DNA of 64,000 bases from Stereocaulon alpinum (lineage: Eukaryota; Ascomycota; Lecanoromycetes; Lecanorales; Stereocaulaceae). Shown here in pieces: positions 54,432 through 64,000 of the stretch; position 1 is the first letter of the stretch, and each line of letters starts with the position of its first letter. The notes under the pieces were generated by a model. The model was not told the DNA's origin. It saw only the letters and a list, made by a program, of their open reading frames with translations, and made no database searches. The stretch is from NCBI GenBank assembly GCA_018257865.1, contig JAEUBA010000005.1, positions 310,001 through 374,000 of the forward strand, read 5' to 3'. The translations under genes were made by a program, and so were the position numbers.

Positions 54432-55538
54432 AGGTGTCATCGATTCGGCGTTTTCGGTGTGGACTTGTTGTGGTTAGAAAACAGGGATCAGGGATGCATG
54501 GGAACATGCTATTGTGCTATTATGAGTATAGAAATTATGCGATGGAAATGTCCAAAAAGGGGGATGGGGGGTTCGGTATTCGTTCTTGAATCTCAGAGTC
54601 CGCTATGCTACGCCCTATGGGGTTTCCGAGGGCTAAAACGACTATACCATTCATGTTTTTACTTTTAGGGTCAATTGCAGCATAGCACATAGCTTCATTA
54701 TCACAATACCGATGCAGAAGGGCCTTCTGTGGCTGACAGCACGTCATCGAATTGTCTAATTATTGGTTTGAGGCTCAATGAGTAGACCAATGAACCCACC
54801 AACCGGCATCGGAGGTTTGTTTCTTCGCTTTCAATTATATGTAAACAAACTCCATCTGGTGAAACACCTCATTGTATTTCTCAAGGAACATGGATTTTTC
54901 ACAAGCATCAGCAGACACGACACGGGGGTTACAGCTCGGCTGGGGTAGAAAAAAGTTCCGCTGGGGTAGAAAGTTAGACCGGGGTAGAAAAAAAAAAATT
55001 CTACCTAGGACGAGCTGTGCGTATATGCTGAGCATCACTTATAATCGGCTGAGAGCTTCAGCTCAGCATATGCTTAACGTATACCTCAACCATAATACTA
55101 CAAGTCAGAAAATTGGGCAAGCCAGCTCTTATATATATTACGCATATACTGAGCGTATACCTCAGCTATTATAACTTGAATTTAATAAGTAGTCTAATTA
55201 CTGTACTCTAAGCTTACCCAATCGACTTTCTAACAGTATTATGGTTAAGGTATACGCTCAGCATATGCGCAATATATGTAAGGCCTTGAATCTGTACCCC
55301 GGCTGAGGTTCCGCCGGAGCTAGTCCTTCTACCCCAGCGGAACTTTTTTCTACCCCAGCCGAGCTGGGACCCGCACGAAGACGCCTGGAGATAGTCCGAG
55401 GGTCCACCTTATCCCCGAAATCTACCAAACATCAACGCGGCACAGAGATTCATACAAGTCTAGGCACAGCTACAATCAGCACCTTTAGAAGATTTAGATT
55501 TACAGAATCGAACATTCACATGAAGGAGGTTTTTCCAG
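54432..55538. other. Intergenic, 1.1 kb, carrying a fold-back element
   Basis: Lies between two tandem plus-strand genes. The left 500 bp are the kinase 3' flank with no ORF of interest. The centre is the 435-bp inverted-repeat element described separately. The remaining 170 bp next to the WD40 gene must contain its core promoter. Confidence 0.55.
54932..55366. repeat. 435-bp fold-back (MITE-like) element
   Basis: Perfect 40-bp inverted repeats at the ends: CAGCTCGGCTGGGGTAGAA plus AAAAGTTCCGCTGGGGTAGAA on the left (54932-54971) and the exact complement on the right (55327-55366). Inner arms at about 55062-55122 and 55212-55268 are also inverted copies with mismatches (CAGCATATGC, ATACCTCAACCATAATACT), so nearly the whole unit can fold on itself. 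The ends are GC-rich while the interior is strongly AT-rich, with repeated TATGCTGAGC/GTATACCTCAGC words. No coding potential. No target-site duplication was clear. This is either a MITE or a fold-back repeat. Confidence 0.85.
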
Positions 55539-58500
55539 ATGGCGCGCAAGGCTCGCCAACGCATCAGCTATGGTTAGCGACGCCAATTATGACGAACGCT
55601 GAAGCTTACCAATATCATAGTCTTGCCGCTCGCCAACTCACCCGGAGGCCATCGCCTGGGAACGAATGGTCTGGCAGTGGATACAGATCGATCGATACTG
55701 TGAGGAGCTCTGCTCAGAAAAAAGCGTACCCAACAAACACTGACTTGACTCGATAGCTACTCCGGCGGCCGAGACGGTCTAATTTGCGCCTGGAATCTGG
55801 ATCTAGATTTAAACAAAAGCTACTTCGATGATGACAGCGCTCCATCTCCGTCAGATGATACCTCTCGTCCTAGATCAAAAGCCTCTTCCTTTCGTCAGCA
55901 AATCCAAGCCCATACTCACTGGGTCAACGATATCCTCCTCACTCAGAGCGACTCTGCTTTGGTCTCAGCATCCTCAGATATCACTGTAAAGGTATGGCGA
56001 CCACACTCGGAGGAAAGCCAGATACCGACTACTATTGGGCTACACAGCGACTACGTCAAATGCCTTGCATCGCCTGGCACACATTCAGATTGGGTAGCAT
56101 CTGGAGGCTTAGATCACAAAGTTAGGCTTTGGGATCTCAATGGAGGAGGCGAAAAATTACAGATCGATGTTGGAGAAGATGAGAGTAGTGCGAAGGGCTC
56201 TGTGTATGCCTTGAGCGTTCGTGGCTCGATCATGGCAAGTGGAGGACCAGAGAGTATCGTTAGATTGTGGGACCCAAAATCAGGGAAACGAATCACGAAA
56301 TTCGTTGGCCATACAGACAATGTCCGAGATATTCTCATCAACGAGGATGGTGATACGGTGATGACTGCTTCTTCCGACCAATCAATCAAAATCTGGTCTA
56401 TTACTGCAGGCAGATGCATGTATACTCTGACGATGCACAACGACAGCGTCTGGTCCCTCTATTCGGACCACCCCCAACTATCTCTATTCTACTCCAGCGA
56501 TCGATCAGGACTAGTCGCAAAAACCGACGTTCGTAAATGCGCCGACATGGATGAAGGCTTGTCATTGGCAGTTGCCCAAGAGCATGAAGGAGTTAGCAAG
56601 GTGGTCGTTGCGGGAAACTATTTCTGGACGGCAACATCCAGCTCAAGTATCAATCGATGGCACGATATCGACACTAGGAACGAAGTTCAGTCTCCCGAGT
56701 CCACACGGCAGCAACAAAGATCCAGCATAGCTTCGCGCTCTAAAGTTCCTACGCCACCTCTTAATTCAAAGGTGCTGTCTTCGCCTCCAAATTTTGCTCC
56801 TGCGACGAATGGTACCGCAAAGCCAATCATACCTCTTTCTTGTGTGTTACGCATAACCAATAATGCAACATTTCCTAGCCAAATATCAAGAGATACGGAA
56901 GTCTCGACAATCTACTCCGTGGCAAGTGCGAGGAAATTGTCCGAGGCAGTCGCAGATCAAGATCTAGGCATTACGATACCATTCCATGACCTTCCAGAGG
57001 AGACCATCGAAGGCCAGAATGGATTGATCAAGCACGTGATGCTAAATGATCGGCGGAGAGTCTTAACGTTAGATACGGCGGGCGAAGTTACGATGTGGGA
57101 CCTTCTGAAGGTAATGTCATCCCGAGCAGCACGATCTCAGTATTGTGACTCACTGACCAGTCATTAGTGTGTACCTGTAAAATCATTTGGCAAACGACAT
57201 CTGGAAGATGTTATGCCGGAAGTCAACACAATCGAGAGTGTCGCCAACTGGTGTGGTGTTGATACTAGGACCGGAAGGCTGGCATGCATACTTGAAGAGA
57301 ATTATTGCTTTGATGCGGAAATGTACGCTGACGAATTGGAATTGGAGAATGCCAGCGAGTTTAGAGACGATCAGCGCAGTAAGTCTCACATGGAACGCTT
57401 TAAGACTATCGCGCAACCCCACTACCGTGTGCATCGTCGCACATACTAGACGCTAACCCGTCTAAAGTAAATCTCGGGAAATGGGTCTTGCGCTTTTTGT
57501 TCGCTAGACTTATTGACGAAGAATTTGGCCGCGATGTCAAATTTCGGAAAGACCTAATGGCCGATACCTCAAACAACAGCTCGAAGTCCAACAGTATACG
57601 AAGAGACAACGCGCCGTCGTCCATAAAGATGCCCGTCATCTCAACACAACAGGCACAAGAGTCAATGAGTGAGGACGACACTCTAATCACACCACGACCC
57701 ACAAATGGTACCATGATACCTCCTATGACCCCTGGTATGGCCATCGGAGCAGCCACCCCAGCCCTCAATGGGACAATGGGTAGCAATAGACCTTCCACAG
57801 CAGAGGAAGGGACAGCTTTGGAAAAGCGAGTGTCCCAGCTGAGCCAGCCTCGGAATTCAGGGGACAGGCCAAACGACTACTTCACATCAGGTAATCAGCC
57901 TAAGAGTCCGACGGACGGACCGAAGACCCCTGGAGAGCCTAATTTGGATACTGCTACGCAATCACTCGTCGATGGCGACAAGGAGGAGAAGTCTAAAGAG
58001 AGTGGCTCGTTGTTTGGCAAAAGCTTTCGAATGAAGTTTCCGAAGAAGCTTGGGCGAACATCAACAGAGGCGAAGCCGGCAGTCGTCGATGAGAAGTCCG
58101 AGGAATCTGATAGATCTGAAGAGAAAGAGGACAAGACCATTCAGGATAGCTTCTTCGGTTGCATACAAAAAATCAGATACGATTATGAGGAACGACTACA
58201 CAATGAGCCTGCTCAGCACCTTCCATCCGGTATCACGCCGAGTTCACTGAACGAGACGCCTATGCTCAAACCACCGCCATACACCACCGTCATAATACAA
58301 GACGAACAGCCGGACTCAGGGGGTGTCGCAGACCTGTACAGAGGAACCATAAGCTCGGTTGGTCAAGACGCGGATCAGATCGAAAAAGTTGCTCCAATGT
58401 GGCTCGGCGAACTATTGCTGAAGGTATCTTTGCTTTCCCAAACGTGCGGACAGCCACCATTTCTAACCACGATAGAACCAAATGCCTCCGAAAGAGATTC

Positions 58501-59009
58501 CAAAAGTATCATTTGTACTGTTGCCTTACCAGGATCTTTTGCCAAGCATTGCAAGTCCTGACGGGTAAGTCTTCGCGCCAGTAATTCTAGTGGAGAGAGA
58601 CTGACTGAGGACTAGAAATTCTCGACTCAATGCAAATCGGATGCTACGTGCAAAGAAGATCCTCGCATACGTCGCTGAACGAATAGAAAATCCGCCTGAG
58701 CATCATGATACTAACGCACTTAAACCTGAGGACTATCTTGAATTACTCTGTCAGAACCAAGTATGCTAGCTTCACCCTTCATCCAATCTTCATTCTTTTG
58801 CCAGATTTAACATATTCAATCAGTTGGTCGCACACAACACTACACTTGCAACTCTCCGAGCTCATATTTGGAAGACTGGTGGGGATGTCGTACTGTACTA
58901 CAAATCGAACGGAAGAAGGCCTGAACTCGAAGAAGAGTACGCCCAGAAGTTGGCAAAACACGCTGCCGAAGAGCCATCAGCGAAGACTGGGCCTGTAATG
59001 CCTCTCTAA
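55539..59009 (+). CDS. WDR48/UAF1-type WD40 protein (Duf1/Bun107-like)
   Basis: Eight exons (55539-55572, 55621-55699, 55757-57110, 57168-57378, 57468-58423, 58476-58564, 58616-58760, 58824-59009) encode 1017 residues. WDR48-family proteins bind and activate ubiquitin-specific proteases; fungal counterparts are S. cerevisiae Duf1 and S. pombe Bun107. The N-terminus, ISYVLPLANSPGGHRLGTNG, and the blades YSGGRDGLICAWN, VSASSDITVKVW, ASGGLDHKVRLWD, ASGGPESIVRLWD and TASSDQSIKIW form the propeller. The C-terminal half has a Ser/Pro-rich linker (about 570-740) and then the family's conserved end: MWLGELLLKNQMPPKEIPKV, ASPDGNSRLNANRMLRAKKI, and a ubiquitin-like LRAHIWKTGGDVVLYYKSNG. All seven introns are 48-89 bp and in phase. 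The first exons are tiny, so a single-frame reading misses the N-terminus. Confidence 0.92.
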
Positions 59010-59160
59010 AAGGACATACAGGCTGTCTGGAGCTTGGATACCTGCAATAGATCTTAGACATGTTTGTTCATCCAATGTGTCTTATAGACTATTGGTATTT
59101 GTACACTATGTTACACCACCTGATCGGGGTCGAGACATAACCATCTCAACCCAACTAATG

Positions 59161-60148
59161 TCATTGCTCATCTGCCATAGCATTATAAGCCCACTGATAA
59201 CTCCCCAAGAAAACCGCCCCACCGGCACTGATCCACAGTATCCTAGGCCCCAACCCCTTAAAGAATGCCGTCGGCCCACTCTCCCTCAACACCCTACCTA
59301 ACATCGTCCACACGGGCACCCTCTCCCTCGCCAACATCATTCTCGTTTTTAACACATCCAGCGGCGTCGTCACCCCCGCAGCAACAGCTCCACTCACACT
59401 TCCAAACACCGCACTCTCTGTCCCAGTCACACGGTCGTGGCCGCTGGTGCGCCTCCGCCACTCCTTTAGAGCTTCCCAGAGTGGAAATTGGATTACGGTG
59501 AAGGGGACTTCGCGAAGTATGGTTATTGACCAGCCGCGGTAGAGTTCACGCCATACGCCTGGAATACCAATTGTAGACCGTTGAGCCAGTATGAAGCGGA
59601 GGACGGCCAAAGATGACGGTTGTTGTACAGCCTGCGCTCTCTGTTTCACAACCTCCGTAGGCACGCGGACTGCGCAGGCTGCGATTTCTCCGACACTTGC
59701 TGCTATCATATGTTCCAATGGTTCGGTCCATTCCCCTCTGATCCATTCCCTCGCTTGTCCGCTTGAGCTATACCCATCTCCCGCTCTTGCCTTCTTAAGC
59801 ACAGACTTGACACCCTCGTAACTCACGAAAAATAGCGCCGCGCCTGGCGCTGAGCCTATGAGCGCGGAACCGACGCCAGCATAGATACCGCGGAAGCCGC
59901 CAGAGGCATAGAAGCCGGGCTGGGACTGGAGACGTGTTTTCAGTGTGTCAATTGGATAGAGGGAAAGGTCGACTGTCGTGCCTGCTAGGGCGCCTGCCTA
60001 AGGGAATATTCAGGTGTTAGTGAGGGGTTGAGAGGGACGGTGATGGGGATATTGAAAGTTGAGATTGAAAGAGGTATTAGGAGTGCGAGCTTACGAGAAG
60101 GGCGCGCGAAAAGGGAGATTCAACTCTTGCTCTGGTAGGAGCTTGCAT
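59161..60148 (-). CDS. PET8: Mitochondrial S-adenosylmethionine carrier
   Basis: Exons 60148-60095 and 59997-59161 encode 296 residues, the size of mitochondrial carriers. Three carrier signatures, one per repeat, are visible: PIDTLKTRL, PTEVVKQRA and PLDVLKTRM, with GFRGIYAG, LYRGWSITILREVPFTVIQF and FFKGLGPRILWI. The second repeat's REVPFTVIQFPLWE and the N-terminal GALAGTTVDLSLYP are characteristic of the SAM transporter (yeast Pet8/Sam5), which imports S-adenosylmethionine into the matrix for methylation, biotin and lipoate synthesis. The 97-bp intron (GTAAGC/CTTAG) is phase 0. The 18-residue first exon gives the short N-terminus MQAPTRARVESPF. The start lies 298 bp from that of the TilS-like gene. 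Confidence 0.93.
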
Positions 60149-60445
60149 TGTTAGTGCGAGAGGAGATTTCACCGCAAGCGTTCGCAGGTAGCTGGGGAGA
60201 ACAGGCAGACGGTCATGATGTCTTTTCGAGACATTGAACCAGTTGGTACAGAGCGTCTCTGAACACTTCGTCTTGCTGTTATTGTATCATTGAAAGCTTT
60301 ACAAGATATACTCGAGGCTCCCAGCTTCCGGAGTGGCGGTAAAGTCTTATTCTAGCCCTATAAACCGTACATGCTTGGCGCCTGCACCTTCTCACCATAC
60401 AATTAACATTTCTTGTCTCTACTTAAGGATGTCCATTGCATTTCG
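60149..60445. promoter_or_regulatory. Divergent PET8/TilS-like promoter
   Basis: 297 bp shared between the SAM carrier (minus) and the tRNA-lysidine-synthetase-like gene (plus). No TATA box is evident. An ATG at 60429 in another frame could act as an upstream start for the plus gene. Confidence 0.5.
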
Positions 60446-62470
60446 ATGTTCGAGAAGAGCATTTCTACATTACGAGCTCCTTCTAAGATCAGCTACGCCG
60501 AATTCTACCATGTCTTCCTACGAGAGATCCAACTCACGCTCAAGGCGCGGCCACGCAAAAGAGCCCACATGGGTATTACACAGTTGGTTCCTGGTAGAAC
60601 TTTGGCCGTAACTGACAATCAACAGGTATCGCTGTCAGCGGAGGCGTGGACTCCATGGCATTGGCCCATCTCTGCAGTGGCCTAATGCGCTATAAGCAAT
60701 GGGATTTTCAATTCAAAGCGTTTATCATCGATCACAATGCTCGCGAAGGAAGCGCCTCCGAGGCTCAATGTGTTCGTGACCGACTATACTCAATGGGTAC
60801 TATATGACCCTTCAGTATCGTAGATGACCACTAATTGACAAGGTCTTTGGCCTTCCATCATACGATTGACATGGCCGCTTGGTGTCAAGCCCTTGGATCT
60901 ACCCGATTTCGAGACTCAAGCACGCATACTCCGCTGTCGAGCACTAGGGACTGCGTGCCGCGACCAATGCATTGACACCCTTCTACTCGGCCACCACCAG
61001 GATGATCAAGCCGAGACTGTCTTGATGAGACTGGCCCATGGGCATCGGGAAAAAGCCCTAGGAGGAATACCGACGTATGGCGAGATACCCGAATGCTGGG
61101 GTATTCACGGTGTCCACAGAAGCGGATACTTCGAATTGGTCGCATCAGAACTTGGACGGCTGCAGAGTCAGCAGCTAGACCACCCATCAACACCTCGCAT
61201 CGAGTCGCTGAGGCGCACACTTGAGTCAGACCGGACATTCGAGGCTGGTGGTGTCAAAGTGCTCAGACCGCTTTTAACATTCAACAAAGATAGGCTTGTG
61301 GATACTTGCCGCGCTCATTCGGTACAATGGGTAGAGGATGCGACGAACAAGGACGCTTGGAGGACACCGCGTAACGCAATCCGAGAACTCTTTCAAACCT
61401 CGAGACTTCCGACAGCTCTTCGGAAAGGGTCAATGCTACGGCTTGCTCAGCGCAAGTTTGAGCGCGCCGCCCAACACGTTTCTACTAGCGGGAAATTATT
61501 CGCCAAGTGTGACCTCTTGCTGTTCGAAGTGCGTTCTGGTGGGTTAGTTGTTAGATTGCCAAAACAGATAATGAATACGATAGGCTCTCAATCAGGAGCT
61601 TTAACTTATCAGAAACAGGATCGTAGAACGGCGGCTTTGCTGCTACGACGGGTTGTGGACATGGTTTCTCCTCTAGAGGAAATATCTCTAAAAAGTCTCG
61701 AATTTGCGGTGCTGTCAATCTTCCCTGAATTTCGCAACCGCAAAGATGATGCGAACAGGGAGCTGCAACGTGATGGCTTGACTGCAGGCGGTGTACGGTT
61801 TCAACGCCTAGCATGGCCCTTGAACCAGCAACGGCCCCAACCTGACCCTGGTGCATTGGAAGTGCCACGGCCGGACTTGGACGACTTGGATCCAGACTAT
61901 GTGTGGAAGCTGACACGCCAACCGTACTCGAATGATCCACCAAAGCTCACAATATTGCCGTCCTTGAGCGACTCAAACATCCCTGTGAGCGATACGAGAC
62001 CACCGCGAAAATATGCTGGGTCAAAGGCCTCCCCATGGTCCCCTTGGCAGCTATGGGACGGGCGTTACTGGATTCGAGTATTGAATTACTCGTCCCACGC
62101 TCTCATCGTGCGGCCATTGCAGGCTTCAGACATCCAATCCATTGGGCTCTCGATTGCCCTTGATCAAAGGAAAACTGCCCGCTATCGGTGGAAGAATTTG
62201 CGCAATCTGCTCGCAGATGCTGCTCCAGGCCCTGTGCGGTGGACACTCCCAACCATTTCGGAATGTCCCAACGATCACCAAAAGCTGGGCAAAGTGCTCG
62301 TCTTGCCAACGTTGGGACGTCATGGCATTATAAACATTATCGATGAGAAGGGAAATAAGAAAGTGGAATGGGAAATCCGCTACAAAAAGATTGGATGGGG
62401 AGAAGCTCACGACAATGATTACAACGTTGTGCACCAGAACCGAGATATCATAATCAGCTGGAAAGACTAA
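60446..62470 (+). CDS. tRNA(Ile)-lysidine synthetase-like PP-loop protein
   Basis: Exons 60446-60572, 60626-60796 and 60843-62470 encode 641 residues. The PP-loop ATP-binding motif SGGVDSMALAHL lies just after the first splice site (GIAVSGGVDS rebuilt across it), followed by FIIDHNAREGSASEAQCVRD, FETQARILRCRALGTACRD and LLGHHQDDQAETVLMRL, all typical of the TilS/MesJ family. TilS changes the wobble cytidine of the AUA-reading tRNA-Ile to lysidine; fungal members are thought to serve mitochondrial tRNA. The C-terminal 300 residues are more divergent and include DGRYWIRVLNYSSHALIVRP. ATG 60446 (MFEKSISTLRAPSKISYAEF) is the first Met in frame; no obvious mitochondrial presequence is seen. Introns are 53 and 46 bp. 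Confidence 0.88.
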
Positions 62471-62826
62471 AGCTGGAAACTATTTGAAAACACTGCGTAC
62501 CCAACCCAGCATTGATCGGCAAATCCACTCCACTCCATCACAAAAGCGTGTAGTCCTAGCCGTCCATCTTCGTCGCATACCAAGATTCAAGATTGTTTCC
62601 ACCATCCCTGACGAACGCACTAGGAGTGGCGACACCTGACTGCACCACAAATGCACTGTTCTGTTCCGAAACAATGAGAGCGTTGAGAGAACAGGATACC
62701 ATCGGCTTCACCATATACTGCATTGCCAGCGAGCAGACCTGTTATCGCAGCATAAGATATCCGCAATAGTGTACTATACATGGTCAATACATATAACCAT
62801 TCAACGCATCTCTTCCCCTCCAAACA
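62471..62826. other. Convergent 3' flanks, 0.36 kb
   Basis: Between the stops of the TilS-like gene (plus) and the surface-protein gene (minus). Only short shadow ORFs; nothing else seen. Confidence 0.4.
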
Positions 62827-63872
62827 TCACAGAACCAACCCACCCAACCATCCACACATTACCACGAATCCAAACCCCAACCACAGCACCCCTTTCACCC
62901 TCCCCTTCCCCCTAACACCACCACTCTCCACCCCGCCCTCGACAAACGTAGCTTTCCCCTTCGCAACCACAGCCCCAAGATACGGCATCGTGACCGTCTT
63001 CGTGGGCATCATCTCTCCCTGTCCTTGTCCTTGTCCCTGTCCCATAAAAATCCCACCCACACCCATCGTCACCGTCCCCTCACTACTCATTCCAATCGTA
63101 CTACTCCCAACCCCCTGCCCACCAGTAACAAACGCCACACTCTCAGCACTACCAACACAGCCATCGAAATCCATCGCCGTCCTACAAGGAGCTAGATTCG
63201 GCTCCGCACTCACAGATCCCGAGGCCGAAGAGATAGATCCAGACCCTACAGCGCCAGCATCGTTGGCGTCGCTAGAAGTAGCCGCTGCCGATCCCACCGA
63301 CTTTCGAAGATTCCGACACCACTGGACCCCCCAATATCCCCGTCCTTGTCCCACGACCCGTAACATAAAACTCACTAACCACCCTCCCCGCCTCAACCAC
63401 ATCCACATACGTAACAGTCGTCCACGCCGTCCCCTCATGCAGCAATGCCGCTTCCCCAGTCTCAGTCTCAAAACTCACCCCCCCTACCCCGTTCCCTTTC
63501 CCCAGCTCCGAACTCTCCGACAGCACGGAAGCAGGCGTTATGGTTGACGGGTACGGGAGATTGGTATCTAACCCATTATGCACGAGTATGCTGTTGAAGT
63601 ATATGTTTTCGTAGGTTAGGGTCGTCCAGGGTGTGGCGGAGTGGGTTAGGATTGCGGAGAGGGTGGTGTAGTGGAGGGAGGTGGGGATGTTGCCTGGGTC
63701 GGGGGGTGGTGTTGGGGAGGAGGGAGGTTGCTGAGAGGGGGAGGGATCAGTTGGGTAGTTGTGTTTAGGGGGCAGTGGTTGTGATATTGCTTACATTGGA
63801 AGTATCCGCATATTCTGTGAGATGGGCTGTTGCGATGAGCATGAGACGCTGTAGGAGATTATAGATGATCAT
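62827..63872 (-). CDS. Probable GPI-anchored cell-surface protein
   Basis: Three exons (63872-63795, 63730-63376, 63284-62827) encode 296 residues. The first exon supplies a signal-peptide-like start (MIIYNLLQRLMLIATAHLTE). The middle is Ser/Thr/Gly/Pro-rich with two similar motifs, TPWTTLTYENIYFNSILVH and TAWTTVTYVDVVEAGRVV, that suggest an internal duplication. A tract MGQGQGQGQGEMM is encoded by a short minisatellite at 63017-63046. The end is hydrophobic (GVLWLGFGFVVMCGWLGGLVL), as expected for GPI attachment. The second intron (91 bp, GTGAGT/GGCAG) is inferred because it removes an otherwise unavoidable frame change; its acceptor is uncertain. The function is unknown; proteins of this type decorate the fungal wall. 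Confidence 0.65.
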
Positions 63873-64000
63873 TGTCACATCGTAGCCGCTGATATGAAAC
63901 TTGTCTTAGGAGAAGGCAAAGTTCAAGGCAGAAACACGCACGGCAGAGAACATTCCTTGTGTAACCATCTCTTCCACGTGACGGACACTTCACTGCTCCT

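Overview
This 64 kb window comes from a filamentous ascomycete (Pezizomycotina). The genes are interrupted by many short introns, mostly 45-100 bp, with GTRNGT-type donors and CTAAC/CTGAC branch sites. Coding density is moderate, the gene set is the conserved fungal core, and several families are fungal-specific. A dothideomycete is my best guess, but nothing here fixes the class. I rebuilt the genes by hand: I joined open frames at GT..AG sites, checked that every exon phase closes, and compared the result with remembered family sequence. No tRNA, rRNA, CRISPR array or bacterial-type operon was recognised.

Left part (1-18.3 kb): the start of a gene cut by the window edge; a coiled-coil protein with a C-terminal membrane anchor; GPN2 and BUB3 firing divergently from a 150-bp spacer; a Ulp1-type SUMO protease whose disordered N-terminal part holds 21-residue tandem repeats; a membrane-anchored aspartic-protease-like protein with altered catalytic motifs; a secreted Pro/Ser/Thr-rich protein with a gene fragment related to its C-terminus 0.8 kb upstream; and the four-exon dual-specificity phosphatase PPS1.

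Middle part (19-32.4 kb): PPM2/TYW4 (wybutosine synthesis: methyltransferase + Kelch + JmjC) and ATG18 point away from each other. Their shared upstream region is filled by a 1.29-kb element with about 115-bp terminal inverted repeats. ATG18 is followed 372 bp later on the same strand by YVC1, the vacuolar TRP-type cation channel. Here YVC1 is split into about 16 exons, several only 11-24 nt long. A C2H2 zinc-finger factor follows. A 6.5-kb stretch (32.4-38.9 kb) without a recognisable gene then lies between two convergent genes.

Right part (38.9-64 kb): a PI31-type proteasome regulator with a 66-bp stop-free intron, an F-box/LRR-like protein, a 728-residue basic protein of unknown function, the PP2A catalytic subunit, SVF1, mitochondrial ribosomal protein uL11m, a fungal-specific 307-residue protein, a HAL4/SAT4-type kinase, a 435-bp fold-back repeat, a WDR48/DUF1-type WD40 protein, the mitochondrial S-adenosylmethionine carrier PET8 divergent from a TilS-like tRNA-lysidine synthetase, and a probable GPI-anchored cell-surface protein.

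Shared themes are mostly generic housekeeping. ATG18 and YVC1 both act at the vacuole with PI(3,5)P2. PPM2 uses S-adenosylmethionine and PET8 carries it into mitochondria. TilS, PPM2 and uL11m all serve translation. I did not find a convincing new multi-gene system. The most unusual items are the two inverted-repeat elements, the micro-exon YVC1, the gene-free convergent interval, the degenerate protease, and the stop-free introns.
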